Positions 11,046 to 20,463 of a stretch of 50,000 bases of DNA are shown piece after piece. The number at the start of each line of letters is the position of its first letter. Position 1 is the stretch's first letter. Source of the stretch: Prorocentrum cordatum (taxonomy: Eukaryota > Sar > Dinophyceae > Prorocentrales > Prorocentraceae); the NCBI GenBank assembly GCA_963575745.1, contig CAUYUJ010000964.1, positions 17,501 to 67,500 on the forward strand. The letters run 5' to 3'. The position numbers and the translations under genes were made by a program. Below the pieces are notes generated by a model that ran no database searches, was not told the DNA's origin, and saw only the letters and a list, made by a program, of their open reading frames with translations.

Positions 11046-12184
11046 ATGCAGAATTCAGAGCCGCTGGCGGAGCCTGACAATGAGATGGTTCTGCACGGGC
11101 CCCCCAGCAGCGGGCCAGTTGCTTACGTGAAAGAGTATCTTCCGAGCGCCACCTTGACGAGCCTGCAATCCAACATGATATGGTCAGCCACTTGGTGCAA
11201 AGTATCGATTCGAAACCGTGGCCGTGGAGATGGCAGGATTCTCTTGATTGTGGGCCGAAGCGACAATTTACGTATGGCGTATGCTGTTGCCCATCAGGTC
11301 GTGGTTGCGAACGGTTCCGTGAGATTCACGAAGTCGCAGGAGTCGTTGTCGCAGCAGTTCGCCATCGCATCGAGTGTTTTGACAGCCTCGGGCATGGCCA
11401 CCTTCTACCACATACCGCTGGGCCAGGCCGACCCCCTGTTCCAGTGGGCCCCCGATCACGACGAGCAGGGCTGCACCGAGCCATCGCTGGATGGCGCTGG
11501 GCGCTCGGCTGCTTCACAGGAAGGTTGGGCGGGACTTTCCAACGTTCCACATCCATCGGTAGCTTCACGTTTTTTGTTTTGGGTTTCCTCGGCAGCCCCC
11601 AGGCCCCGTAGCGCTGCAGTTGTCTCTCCCCACCACCACCGCTCGCCTCCCGAAGGTGGCGGCGCTGCTGCTGATGATGGGCCAGCGCAGGCGCGAGTCG
11701 GCATCGGCGAGGCCCGACGCCGTGCGTGGGCGGGGAGGAGGAGGAGGAGGAGGAGGAGGAGGAGGAGGAGGAGGAGGAGGAGGAGGGAGGAGAAGGAGAA
11801 GGAGGAGGAGGAGGAGAGGGGGGGGGTGAGGGAGGAAGGAGGGGGAGGAGGGAGGAGGAGGAGGAGGAGGAGGAGGAGGAGGAGGAGGCAGGGGAGGAAG
11901 GAGGAGGAGGAGAGGAGGAGGAGGAGGAGGAGGAGGAGGAGGAGGAGGAGTGAGGAGGGGGGATGAGAGGAGAAGGGAGGATGAGGGGAGGAGGGGGGAT
12001 GAGAGGAGGAGGGAGGAGGGACTCTGACCGCGCCCGCGGCCCCGCCAGGCCAACGGCGACGGCGCCGCCGACGACTCCATCGACTGGGCCAGCGCGGCAT
12101 CGACCCACGGTGGCGCCCCTCCCTTCCCGTTTCGTGTCGTTCCCCCCCCCCCCCCTTCTGTCGTGCTCTTTAGCCCTTGGGGTT
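11046..12184 (+). CDS. Predicted two-exon protein of unknown function
   Basis: From ATG at 11,046 a well-composed frame runs through PDNEMVLHGPPSSG, YVKEYLPSATLTSLQSN, VSIRNRGRGDGRILLIVG and QESLSQQFAIASSVL. After about 11,470 it turns Pro/Ser/Arg-rich and enters a GGA microsatellite. A second coding-like stretch (ANGDGAADDSIDWASAASTHGG) begins after CCGCCAG at 12,049 and stops at 12,182. Joining near 11,469 (DHDEQ to ANGDG) keeps the frame and makes the GGA tract intronic. The RGRGDGRILLIVGRSDN segment is faintly KH-like, but I do not assign a function. Both the donor site and the upstream end are uncertain. Confidence 0.45.
11739..12022. repeat. (GGA)n purine microsatellite, probably intronic
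   Basis: About 280 bp of GGA/GGGA repeats on the plus strand between the two coding-like parts of the 11.0-12.2 kb gene. Confidence 0.9.
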
Positions 12185-12189
12185 GATTA

Positions 12190-12400
12190 TGCAGAACATA
12201 ACATGCACGGCAGAACACGCAGGAACACGGCAAAACAGACAGAGCACACAGAAACACTGCAGATCACACATGAGCACGACAGCACACGACACGCGGGAGC
12301 ATGGCAAAACAAACAGGTACATGATAGAACACACGGGAACACGGCAGACCACACAGGACACGGCAGAACACGCGGGACGACGACCACTCCACATGGGGTC
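12190..12400. repeat. Degenerate ACACGGCAGAACAC minisatellite
   Basis: Units such as ACACGGCAAAACAGACAG, ACACGGGAACACGGCAG and ACACGGCAGAACACGCGG recur about ten times. It is directly upstream of the next gene, with no coding signal. Confidence 0.8.
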
Positions 12401-12543
12401 CACAAGGCATCCACAAGGGGCCCACGAGGGGGCCCACACGGTGATTACAAGGGATCCACAAGTCCGTAGCATTTGAGGCTCGAGCCGTCTGGGGAAGCGT
12501 GGAGGCTGTAGCCCCGTCGACCGACTTGCCCCGCGATCCGAGG

Positions 12544-14059
12544 ATGTCATCGCAGGCCGCGTCCCCCGAGGAGCGCGGACTCACGGCGTCGCCCGCCAGC
12601 AGTGCCGCAGCGAGCCGCGGTGACCATATGCTGGAGCTCGCTTTGCCACAGCCGCCCCCACCGCAGCAGCAGCCCGAAGGAGATGCCGACGCACTTCCCC
12701 GCTGCAGCTACTGTACCAACCCAGTTCGCGCAGAGGATGGTTTCTGCCAGTCGCAAGTCGGCGAGTACGAGCAATGGATCCACCATTGCTGCAACCGCTT
12801 GAAGGGCCGCGTCAACAACATCCGCCGTGGCAACGCAGAGAAGTACGAGTTGTTCGGCCAGCTCGACGCAGGGCAGAGGGCTGAGTTCGCTAAAAAAAGC
12901 GGGAACCTGTTCGGCGCGGAGCTCGCCTGCGCCATGGAGCAAGAGGTGGAGGCCATCAAGTCAAAGAAGAAATCCGCGCAGTTCAGGGAGGAGGGGAGGT
13001 ACTGCCCGATTGAGGAGGCCAAGGAACTGCCCCGTTTCAAGACGGACCCCGTGGCGTGGAGCAACCATCTGGCGAACGCTCCGCGCTGGAAGGACCCCTA
13101 CAATGGCCAGGAGCAGATTTACGTCGCGGAGTTCAAGTTCGTGGGGACCGACACGAGAGAGGAGCAGGAGCACCACAGGCGCACGGCCAGGGCCAACCCC
13201 ATGGCTGTCGCCAAGGGCAAGGCCAAGGCCGCGCCCAAGCCAAGGACGCAGAAGGAGCCAGCCAATGACAACAAGAGCATCCCCGCCAAGCAGTTGGACA
13301 AGATCACCGCCCTGGCCACTGATATCGAGGAGTATTTGGCCGAGCACAACGTACTCATGCTCGTGGCAACTAGCAGCGAGGCGAAGAGGTACGTGCCCGA
13401 GGGCCTCCTGGAGAAGAACGACGGCTACGTGGCAGATGCCAAGAAGGAGCTCGACATCCTGAAGGTCTTCATCGAGACGGGCGTCGCGAAGAAGGGCGAG
13501 GCTACGGTTGTCTGGCAGCGCGGTCGGAACGCGCTGAAGTTCATCAAGGAGTACGGCGACAAGCTTTCAGGCGTCGACGACGACTACGACTACGACGACG
13601 ACGACGACGACGACGACGACAACGTCGTCGTCGTCGTCGTCGTAGTCGCCCTCGCCGTAGTCGTAGTAGTCGTCCTCCGTTTGATATTTCACAGGCAACC
13701 TCGACGAAATCCCAGTGGAGATCAAGAACGATATGTTGAAGCGGAATCCTGCGGCCGCTGGCCTGGAGATGTTCGCGCACCCCGAGGTGGACGCAGTGGA
13801 CGCAGCGCCCGCAGCGGAGGCAGCAGAGCCAGAGGTGAGTGCTACCGCAGCTGCTGCAGTGCCCGCAGCGGGCGGCATCGCCGAATGCTGCGACGGCAAC
13901 GAAGCTGTGGCAAAGCGGCGCCGCCTGGCGCTCAAGAGGACGCTGACCGAGGCAGAGAAGCAGACTGACGGGACAGTCGGCAGGGCGAAGGCCAAAGCGA
14001 AGGGCAAGGCAGTCGGCAAGGCGAAGGTAAAGGCGGAGGGCAGGTACAAGGGTCAATGA
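12544..14059 (+). CDS. Cys/His-cluster protein with basic C-terminus, two exons, unnamed dinoflagellate-type family
   Basis: Exon 1 (12,544-13,570) and exon 2 (13,695-14,059) join to 463 aa with KLSG-NLDEIPVEIKND across the junction. The N-terminus is low-complexity (Pro/Gln). Cys54, Cys57 and Cys68, followed by W78, H80, H81, C82 and C83, form a putative zinc-binding cluster. Downstream are NRLKGRVNNIRRGNAEKY, a Lys-rich segment with FREEGRYCP, an Ala/Lys linker, a helical region (about residues 245-340), then acidic/Ala-rich and strongly basic tails (KAKAKGKAVGKAKVKAEG). The architecture recalls large uncharacterised dinoflagellate families; nucleic-acid binding is a guess from the Cys/His cluster and basic tail. 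In-frame GTG at 12,499 exists, but the first ATG is 12,544. Reading straight through the intron gives an artefactual Asp/Val run. Confidence 0.75.
13571..13694 (+). other. 124-bp GC-AG intron made of a GAC/GTC hairpin
   Basis: Boundaries are TTTCAG|GCGTCG and TTCACAG|GC. Almost the whole intron is an inverted repeat: (GAC/TAC)n from about 13,575, a short AAC loop near 13,620, then (GTC/GTA)n to about 13,673. Removing it restores a good reading frame between two well-composed coding parts. Because the ends share AGGC, the exact cut may shift by one or two bases. Confidence 0.75.
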
Positions 14060-14190
14060 GGTGAGCTGAGAGTAGAGCCGACGCTCGCGAGGTGAGATAG
14101 CAGAGGTGAGTTGAGAGTAGAGCCGAGGCTCGCTAGGTGAGCTGAGAGTAGAGCGGAGGCTCGCTAGGTGAGATAGCAGCAGGCAGCAGA
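14060..14190. repeat. Tandem GGTGAGCTGAGAGTAGAG repeat after the gene
   Basis: Three copies of a unit of about 45 bp with GAGAGTAGAGC(C/G)GA(C/G)GCTCGC begin right after the stop codon. It may be 3' UTR or spacer. Confidence 0.8.
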
Positions 14191-14344
14191 GCATGATCTT
14201 GTGTTTCAAGTAGTTTGCGCTGTCATGTTGCTGATTTGTGATCGGGAGAGGTGTCTCTTCGACGGCGAAGGCTCTGCCCGCCAACACTAGAAGGAAACAA
14301 CACATGCAGTTTGATTGCTGTTAGTCCCTCGACACCTGATCGAT

Positions 14345-14522
14345 CTGAGGCTATCTGAATGTATGTGGTTGGTATGTGTTCAGATTGATTCAGATAGGCA
14401 TCAGATTGATATCAGATTGGTATCAGATTGATATAATACCCATTCAGATCGATTTCAGATTGATTTCAGATCGACTCGATCTGAAGTCGATCTGAGCTCG
14501 ATCTGATATCGATCTGAATCGT
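14345..14522. repeat. GATCTGA / CAGATTGATA repeat array
   Basis: About twelve units of TCAGATTGAT or its near-inverse ATCGATCTGA. The first half carries CAGATTGAT units and the second half carries self-complementary GATCTGA/TCGATC units. Confidence 0.85.
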
Positions 14523-14523
14523 T

Positions 14524-14995
14524 ATGGCCCCTCCTCCCTCCCGTCTACCATCCTCCTCCCTCCCGTCTGCCCCCTCCTCCCTCCAGTGTCCCACTCTGAG
14601 TCATTCCGGCATTTCCTTTCGGGCTTCATTTGCTCGTGGCCCCTGCGAGGGATTGTGCTGGTCAAGATACGCTAACGCGACCAGCAAAATCACTCGCATG
14701 AGGTTACGGAAATAAGCATCCAAGGAGCTTCCAAGAAGGCCCCGAGACATCCCAGCTGTGCCCCTCCTCCCTCCCGCCTCACCCCATCTTCCCTCCCGCC
14801 CCCTTCCCCTCCTCCTCCCGTTTCGCCCTCTGAGTCATTCCTGCATCCCCTTTCGAGCCTCATTTGTTCGTGGCCCATGCGAGGGTTTTTGCTGGTCACG
14901 ATACGCTAACGTGACCAGCAAAATCACTCGCAGGGGGTTGCGAAAAGAAGCCTCCAAGAAGCCTCCAAGAAGGCCCCACTACATCGCAGCGGGGC
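14524..14995. repeat. Direct duplication of a unit of about 235 bp
   Basis: Segments 14,524-14,758 and 14,759-14,995 share CTCCTCCCTCC, GAGTCATTCC, TTCATTTG/CTCATTTG..CGTGGCCC, GCTGGTCA.GATACGCTAACG, GACCAGCAAAATCACTCGCA and CCAAGAAGGCCCC in the same order. Each unit holds an internal inverted pair, GCTGGTCA..TGACCAGC. Confidence 0.9.
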
Positions 14996-14999
14996 CCTA

Positions 15000-15310
15000 C
15001 GTTCCCTTACGCTCCCTACGCTCCCCTACTCTCCTCCGCGTTCCCCGACGCTCCCTCCGCTCCTGGTTTCTAACTGTTTACTTTAAGCCCCTACTCCCCC
15101 CCTCCCACGCTTGTCCGCGTTCCCCATGCGCTCCCTCCACTCCTTCCTTCGAATCGTTCCCCTACGCTCTCCCTTCGAATCGACCCCCTCTTCCGCTAAG
15201 CTCCCTCCACGTTTCCCGACGGTCACCTACGCTCCTCCACGGTTCCGTGCGCTCTCCCACGTTCCCCTGCGCCCCCCTACGCCCCCTCCACTCCTTCCTT
15301 CGAATCGATC
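15000..15310. repeat. Degenerate CTCCCTACG(C)TCCCC repeat
   Basis: Pyrimidine-rich units built on CTCCCTCCACTCCTTCCTTCG and TACGCTCCC recur, and CCTTCCTTCGAATCG appears at about 15,144 and 15,296. No gene is supported. Confidence 0.6.
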
Positions 15311-15411
15311 CCGCCTCCTTCGCCGCGCCAGGTGGAGAGAGGCTCGACCCCAGCCTGATCCCCGCGCACGACAAGTGGGAGGAGTAGGCAGCGGTAGGCC
15401 GCGGGTTGCGC

Positions 15412-15660
15412 ATGGAGGGGGTGAGGAGGAGGAGGAGGAGGAAGAGGAGGAGGAGCAGCAGGAGCAGCAGCAGCAGCAGGAGGGGGAACTGGTGGTGGAG
15501 GAGGAGGAGGAACACGAGGAGAGAGGAGGGTGATAGGGGGAGGAGAAGGAGGAGGAGGAGGAGGAGAAGGATGAGGAGGAGTAGGAGGAGGAGGAGGAGG
15601 AGGAGGAGGAGGAGTAGGAGGAGGGGAGTGGGGTGGAGGAGGAGGAGGAGGCAGAGGAGC
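15412..15660. repeat. (GGA)n purine microsatellite
   Basis: GGA/GGAGGA units with CAGCAG and GAAGGA interruptions on the plus strand. Confidence 0.95.
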
Positions 15661-16379
15661 TTGTTCCGTTCTCTTGCTCGCGAATCACGTTGCTGCCGAG
15701 ACGGCTGCGCCGCCGTCACCGCTGCCAGTTGAGAACGCGATTCTCTTACAGCTGTGCGGAACTGTGTTCGCTCATAATATATTTTCTCATCCATCCAGCC
15801 AGGTGGAGAATGATGATGAGGAGGATGAGGATAGAGGGTTGAATATAAATTGTGAGGGAGTCCCGAGCGGGATAACTTGCGAGGAAGTCTCGAGAGGGAG
15901 CCACGAGCCTTGTACTCGGGGAATCTCGATAACATTTCAAGCTAAAATCTAGGAGACGACGGGAGGGTGCATCTCTAGTTTGTCAGCTCCATTTCTGTGG
16001 TTGTAGTTTGCAGATTATGACCGCCGTAGCCCCGCGCAGCCGTGCGAGTGGCAAGATTTGCGTTTCCTCACTTCCTGGTTCTCGGGGAAGGCTCTTCGTC
16101 GCCGCGGCTGGACACAGCTCGAACAACGAATCAGTTTGGACACCAGGTTTCATCCACACCAGAGATAGTTGTTTGCAAGGGTGCGGGTGCGGTGGCGGAG
16201 GGGACGGGGGCTTCGGAAGGCAAAAAAAACATGTGCGCTGCCTTTCGAAAGTGACCCCCTAGCGCAATCCCTTGCCCCAGAAGGATGTAGTGGCGGAAGG
16301 GGTGGTGGGCCCACGAGCGAACGTCAGTATTTCTTGCCGCTGCCCAGCGCAGCTTCTGACCACTGTATCCCCGCCCCTC
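15661..16379. other. No supported gene
   Basis: Only short frames with no recognisable domain. It contains GAAGTCTCGAGAGGGAG-like phrases near 15,880 but no clear repeat unit. It ends at the left target-site duplication of the retroposed copy. Confidence 0.4.
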
Positions 16380-16388
16380 TCGCATATA

Positions 16389-16399
16389 TTTGGCTCGAG
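16389..16399 (+). other. Candidate truncated dinoflagellate spliced-leader relic
   Basis: TTTGGCTCGAG differs at one position from the last 11 nt of the conserved dinoflagellate leader (…TTTGGCTCAAG). It lies 58 nt before the ATG at 16,457. The upstream part of the leader is absent. On its own an 11-mer with one mismatch is weak; its position next to the target duplication raises its weight. Confidence 0.4.
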
Positions 16400-16456
16400 T
16401 TCATTCTGATTGACAAACCCTGTGAACAAGCGCCCGCATAGCACTTCCACTAGGTT

Positions 16457-17527
16457 ATGGCTCTAGAAGCCGCGGTGCGAGTTCTCGAACACATGTGCGT
16501 GTGCAAGGAATCCTTGGGAGAGGCCGACAGCGTCAAGGGCATGGCCATGATCCGCGAGAGCTTGGCGACGATCCCTGGATGGAGCTTGGACGACGCAACC
16601 TCGATGTTGAAGGCCTTGCGCACCAGCGAGTTCGATGGCGCTCAGCGTTGCGCCCTGGGTGAAATCATTAACTCCAAGATCACTGGCAAGCTCTCGCAGA
16701 TGACAGGGGACGTTGTCAATGCGCATGACGTTGGCAAGAAGCAGATTGAGCGCCAGAGCTGTCTGAAATTCTACAAGTACCTGAGTAAGGAGGACTGGGA
16801 TATCATTCGCGACCCGTCGGCGCCTTGGGACACCATCAAGGTTGTCATCTGCAACCGCTTCTTGCTGCTGGGGTTGTCCAACCCGAACGAGGGCACGTTC
16901 ATCGCCGCGTGGTCGGCTGTCGTCGTGGCGCGCACTACACCAGGCCAGCCGATCTACGCCGACGCGACCGAAGCCCTGAAGAAGAAGGAGGATATGCACA
17001 GCCACCTGGAGAAGATCAGGGGCAAGATGCGCCTGCACTACCACGGGCAGCTCAAGGATTACCCTGACAACCCCGAGATGTTGGAGCACCAGCTTCCCGA
17101 CGCTTTCGCGGCGTTCGCGTCGCGGCCTCCAGTGGCGTGCCCAGTGGTTGAAGATTCGATTGAGATGCTCCGCGTACGCCTCCCGTGCAGGAACTCGAAT
17201 TCATTGGTGAGGCACATGGCCCCTCCCCCACGCAGGCAGAGACCCAGGGCCCTGCGTGACGCTCCGATTGATGAATGCCCAGGCTTGGTTATCTTCGATA
17301 AACCGATGCCAGTGGGCGCAGACGGGCGGGATTGCCGCGACTACCGCGACAGCCGCTACGACAGCCAGTGCGACCGCCGCTACCACAGCCACCACTACGG
17401 CCACGGCGCGGACGGGCGCTACGACCAACAGTTGGTGCCCTCGCCGCCGCTTCCCGCGCGCCAGCTGGGCGCGCCACGACGACGACGGCGACTGCGACGA
17501 CTGCACCGCGCAGCTAGCACTACATAG
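16457..17527 (+). CDS. Unnamed dinoflagellate family protein (356 aa), in the retroposed segment
   Basis: The ATG at 16,457 opens a well-composed N-terminal domain of about 240 aa: SLATIPGWSLDDATSMLKAL, then SEFDGAQRCALGEIIN, QSCLKFYKYLSKEDWDII, RFLLLGLSNPNEGTF, a Lys/Glu-rich helix (EALKKKEDMHSHLEKIRG), and DAFAAFASRPPVACPV. This motif order is one I know from multi-copy uncharacterised dinoflagellate proteins; no biochemical role is assigned. From about residue 250 the sequence becomes Arg/Asp/Tyr-rich (DCRDYRDSRYDSQ) and ends in Arg-rich low complexity, so the true C-terminus may lie in the next segment (17.7-18.5 kb), reached by a splice or by an undamaged ancestral frame. Confidence 0.65.
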   Translation: MALEAAVRVLEHMCVCKESLGEADSVKGMAMIRESLATIPGWSLDDATSMLKALRTSEFDGAQRCALGEIINSKITGKLSQMTGDVVNAHDVGKKQIERQSCLKFYKYLSKEDWDIIRDPSAPWDTIKVVICNRFLLLGLSNPNEGTFIAAWSAVVVARTTPGQPIYADATEALKKKEDMHSHLEKIRGKMRLHYHGQLKDYPDNPEMLEHQLPDAFAAFASRPPVACPVVEDSIEMLRVRLPCRNSNSLVRHMAPPPRRQRPRALRDAPIDECPGLVIFDKPMPVGADGRDCRDYRDSRYDSQCDRRYHSHHYGHGADGRYDQQLVPSPPLPARQLGAPRRRRRLRRLHRAASTT

Positions 17528-17657
17528 CGCGCACCATCCTGAGCACGCCACATAGCTTGCACCACGTAGATTTCAGCACATAGATTGGGCCACACAGATT
17601 GCACCGCAGAGACAATCATATAGTACTGTTAGGGGTCCACGCTGATCAACAATAGTA

Positions 17658-18476
17658 TTGCTACAACACCACCCTCCCCCGCATTCCCGCACCGCTATCC
17701 CCTTCTCAATCCGCCCCGCAAGAGGCGCGCCCGAGCCGCCGCCCGACCCGTCGCCCGCCGCGGCGGTGCCCGCGGGAGTGGTGCCAGCGGGAGTGGTGCC
17801 CTCGGGGGCTGTGCCCGCGGGAGTGGTGCCAGCCGATGCGGCGGCGGCGGCGCCCGCGGGAGTGGCGCCTCGCTCGCTCTCCGACGTGGCCAAAGAGTTC
17901 GGCGAGGCGGTGAGGGATGGGGGTATATGGGTTCGGCTGGCCCAGAGTGGCCCCCCATCGTTTGTCCAGAGGGCCCCTGTGCCAAGAGCCCCGAGTGCGG
18001 CTCGCTGAACCGAAATGCACGCCCCTCTCTCCTCGGCACCACCCCCCACCCCCCCTCCCCTCACCGCTCCGCCTGATCGGCTCGCCCCCAAGGTTATCGA
18101 CGGGAAGAAAAAGAGCGAGGATGGCGATGCCGAGCGCGACGCCGAGCAGACAGGGAAGGTTCGGAAGCGCCCCGCTGCCGTCCAGAAACGCCCCGCTGCA
18201 GCAAGCACGCACGCCACCCCTTCGCCGAAAAAAACACATGCCCGTGAGCAGCTGAGTCCGCAGAAGATTACCGTGGCAGAGTTGAGCAAGTACCCCAACA
18301 TACCGACCCGTAAATCTCCCCCGAAGATCTTCAAGCAGTGGGGGATTTACACAGATTTGAACTCTTCCAGGCGGGGGTGCTTGAAAATGGGGGAGCGAGT
18401 GGACGCAGCATTCTCTTGGAAGGTAGACGGGCGCAAGGCGTGGGCTGATTTGATCAAGCACGTCAAGACAAACTGA
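17658..18476 (+). CDS. KRPAA-linker and C-terminal AFSWK..AW domain; probable 3' part of the gene above
   Basis: One frame runs from 17,658 through a PAGVVPAGVVP repeat, SLSDVAKEFGEAVRDGG, a TGA at 18,006, then VIDGKKKSEDGDAERDAEQ, KVRKRPAAVQKRPAAAS and a C-terminal domain with MGERVDAAFSWKVDGRKAWADLIKHV, stopping at 18,474. KRPAA-rich linkers followed by a short domain of this kind are typical of many uncharacterised dinoflagellate proteins. Either a small intron removes the 18,006 stop (the pyrimidine-rich stretch 18,010-18,065 fits) or the stop is a lesion in a retrocopy. It probably belonged to one transcript with 16,457-17,527. Confidence 0.55.
17761..17880. repeat. In-frame 15-nt repeat encoding P-A-G-V-V
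   Basis: Seven or eight units of GT(G)CC-GCGGGAGTG type encode VPAGVVPAGVVPSGAVPAG. All stay in frame, so the array is tolerated within coding sequence. Confidence 0.75.
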
Positions 18477-18732
18477 GGGGCTGGGCGAGTTCCAGGTTTT
18501 GTTGACCACTTAGCTGTAGTGCTGTATGCGAGAGTGCAGCGAGATATGGCTGGAGGCTCTGGGTGGTAACAGTGGGAGAAGGGAATTGAACTGTCGGGCG
18601 GGCAGAGCCTCCGCTTCCCAGACCGCCCGCACGCGTATACATAGCACGCGGGGAAGCAGCTTGACATGCGGCTATAGCCCTATACGTGGTCGATCTTACA
18701 ATTGATGCGTGGCACGCCCCGCGCGGAGGCTC
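18477..18732 (+). other. Presumed 3' untranslated region
   Basis: About 256 nt of unique-looking sequence from the stop codon to the A run, with no AATAAA motif, which is usual for dinoflagellate messages. Confidence 0.45.
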
Positions 18733-18734
18733 AG

Positions 18735-18807
<73 letters not shown>
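18733..18807 (+). other. 75-nt uninterrupted poly(A) tract
   Basis: An unbroken run of about 75 A residues. Its position after a coding segment and directly before TCGCATA supports a retroposed poly(A) tail. It is the only A run of this size in the window. Confidence 0.95.
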
Positions 18808-18809
<2 letters not shown>

Positions 18810-18913
18810 GCATACGTCGGCATCGTCGTTTGTCGGGGTTTGCGGTGGTCAATGCACTGGGGTGTCATGGCGTTGCGGAGTTTCGTTGATGCGGGCCCTG
18901 GGACGTCGGGGCC

Positions 18914-19240
18914 CCAGGGTCTCAAGATTTAAACTGTTTTGGGCAGACGTGGATCGGGGTGGTTAGAATCCACAGGGGGATGGGGGGTTGCAGGGCTCAG
19001 TTTTCATGATATAGAGCCTAAGCATTTGGGGTATTCGGGGCCTCGGGGTCTACAACTTAATGGCCAGGGTCTCAAGATTTAAATGCATTGTTTTGGGCAG
19101 ACGTGGATCGGGGTGGCTTCAGGGCCCTAGAATCCACAGGGGGATGGGGGGTTGCAGGGCTCAGTTTTCATGATATAGAGCCTAAGCATTTGGGGTATTC
19201 GGGGCCTCGGGGTCTACAACTTAATGGCGTATCAGGGTCT
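18914..19240. repeat. Direct duplication of a unit of about 150-165 bp
   Basis: Starts at 18,914 and 19,064. Both copies share CCAGGGTCTCAAGATTTAAA, TTTTGGGCAGACGTGGATCG, GAATCCACAGGGGGATGG, TCATGATATAGAGCC and TCTACAACTTAATGG. The second copy has two small insertions. A third partial unit starts near 19,231 with CAGGGTCTCAAGG. Confidence 0.95.
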
Positions 19241-19489
19241 CAAGGTATGAGGGTTTTCAGTCATCACGGCTTTCCAGATTTTGGGTTTCATGGCCCCTAT
19301 GCATTGACAGATTCGGGGGTTCGGCGACGCGAGGCCCCAGCTCTCTTAATCCATGGGGCTCAGGGTCGCAGGACCCATTGGGTCTGAAGGTCTCGAAAGC
19401 TTCCTGGTCTAAGTGGCCTGGGCCCTTCTCGTCTTAGAGAGCCCAACCGATTCCGCCATCGCCATTATTTCCTCAGGTCCCAAGCCGTT

Positions 19490-19890
19490 TTGACAGATCA
19501 CGCAATGTCGCGAGTCCAGAAATTCCTCGCACCAGGGCACGATAGCACAAAAGACCCTAACTATCATAGGGTCTGGTGGCAACGAGGCCCTCCGCGGCCC
19601 GTGCGCATGGACCTGTTAGAGTTTCTGGCGGATGTTTGGCATGACGTGTATTACAACATCGCGTTCAACTTGGATTTCAAGGACCCGCCCACCTCATATG
19701 ATTTGAACGGTCGCGCCCTTCACCCGTGTAGTTGTTTTTCCCCCATGCACGCGTCCCGCCCCCCGCAACCCGCTAACCCCCGCCCCCGCCCACAGTGCTT
19801 GAGCCACTTAGCGGCCGCGGATCGGTTATGGAAGTGCGTTGCGTGAAGGCCGACATCACCAGGCCCGTAACGCAGTTCCCTTCCTCTCCG
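19490..19890 (+). CDS. Candidate exon pair of an unrecognised gene
   Basis: The first stretch, well-composed from about 19,565 (VWWQRGPPRPVRMDLL, EFLADVWHDVYYNIAFN, LDFKDPPTSYDLN), ends at a possible donor at 19,709/19,710 (AACG|GTCGCG). A possible acceptor CCCACAG at 19,795 leads to VLEPLSGRGSVMEVRC and VKADITRPVTQFP in the matching frame, giving an 86-bp intron. After that the frame enters a TCC microsatellite at 19,896. No start codon or terminal exon can be fixed and the protein is not recognised. A further frame with ARHLLLSERVARRRFEAAS at 20,030-20,157 may be another exon. Confidence 0.35.
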
Positions 19891-19895
19891 CTCTC

Positions 19896-19932
19896 CTCCT
19901 CCTCCTCCTCCTCCTCCTCCTCCTCGTCATCG
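19896..19932. repeat. (TCC)n microsatellite
   Basis: Short TCC run continuing into TCGTCATCGTCC. It may lie within an intron of the candidate gene upstream. Confidence 0.85.
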
Positions 19933-20187
19933 TCCTCCCCCATCCACCTCCTCCTATTCATAGCGCCCCCACCTCCCGATGCTTCTCCGCACCCCCCTCG
20001 TCGTCTATCAAAGGCACGGGTACATGTGGAAACCGCCCGTCACTTACTTCTGAGCGAACGGGTGGCTAGACGCCGATTCGAAGCGGCCAGCGCTACGAGC
20101 ACGCTCGACGCGCTGATCCTGAAAAGTGCATTGGGGTCGCGAGCGCATTTCATTTGCTGAACCGTCTTGGGGCCACGTTTTTGGCCG

Positions 20188-20257
20188 CAAGAACACTGTT
20201 GTTGTTGTTGTTGTTGTTGTTGTTGGTGTTGTTGTTGTTGTTGTTGTTGTTGTTGTC
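20188..20257. repeat. (GTT)n microsatellite
   Basis: About 70 bp of TTG units with one GTG interruption. Confidence 0.97.
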
Positions 20258-20463
20258 GCTTGGATTGTACATGTACCAAACTACACATTCCTCAATTGTT
20301 TTGCCTTTATCATATTTTTAAGCCCAAGCTGCGTTGCTACATGGCGAGTAGAGTACATTGTTCCCCACACAGTGTTTGCAACGAGGGGTTCTTAACATGG
20401 CCATCGCGCAATGGAGGCTCAGCCCCGCGCGCCCACTTATGAGGAGCATTGGGATAAGAGAAG

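Larger units (their letters stand above)
16380..18814 (+). mobile_element. Probable retroposed mRNA copy with leader relic, poly(A) and 7-bp target-site duplication
   Basis: TCGCATA occurs at 16,380-16,386, directly before a leader-like TATTTGGCTCGAG, and again at 18,808-18,814, directly after a 75-nt A run. This is the layout expected of an mRNA reverse-transcribed and inserted by LINE machinery: target duplication, truncated spliced leader, coding sequence, 3' UTR, poly(A), target duplication. The protein-coding segments (16,457-17,527 and 17,658-18,476) lie inside in the same sense. Against it: the coding parts lie in two frames with a spacer, which needs either mutations after insertion or retained introns. 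Confidence 0.55.

Noticed and set aside
13558-13680. An acidic Asp run followed by a Val run in the 12.5-kb protein
   Set aside because: Arises only if the hairpin intron is translated. Excision gives a cleaner, longer, frame-consistent protein.
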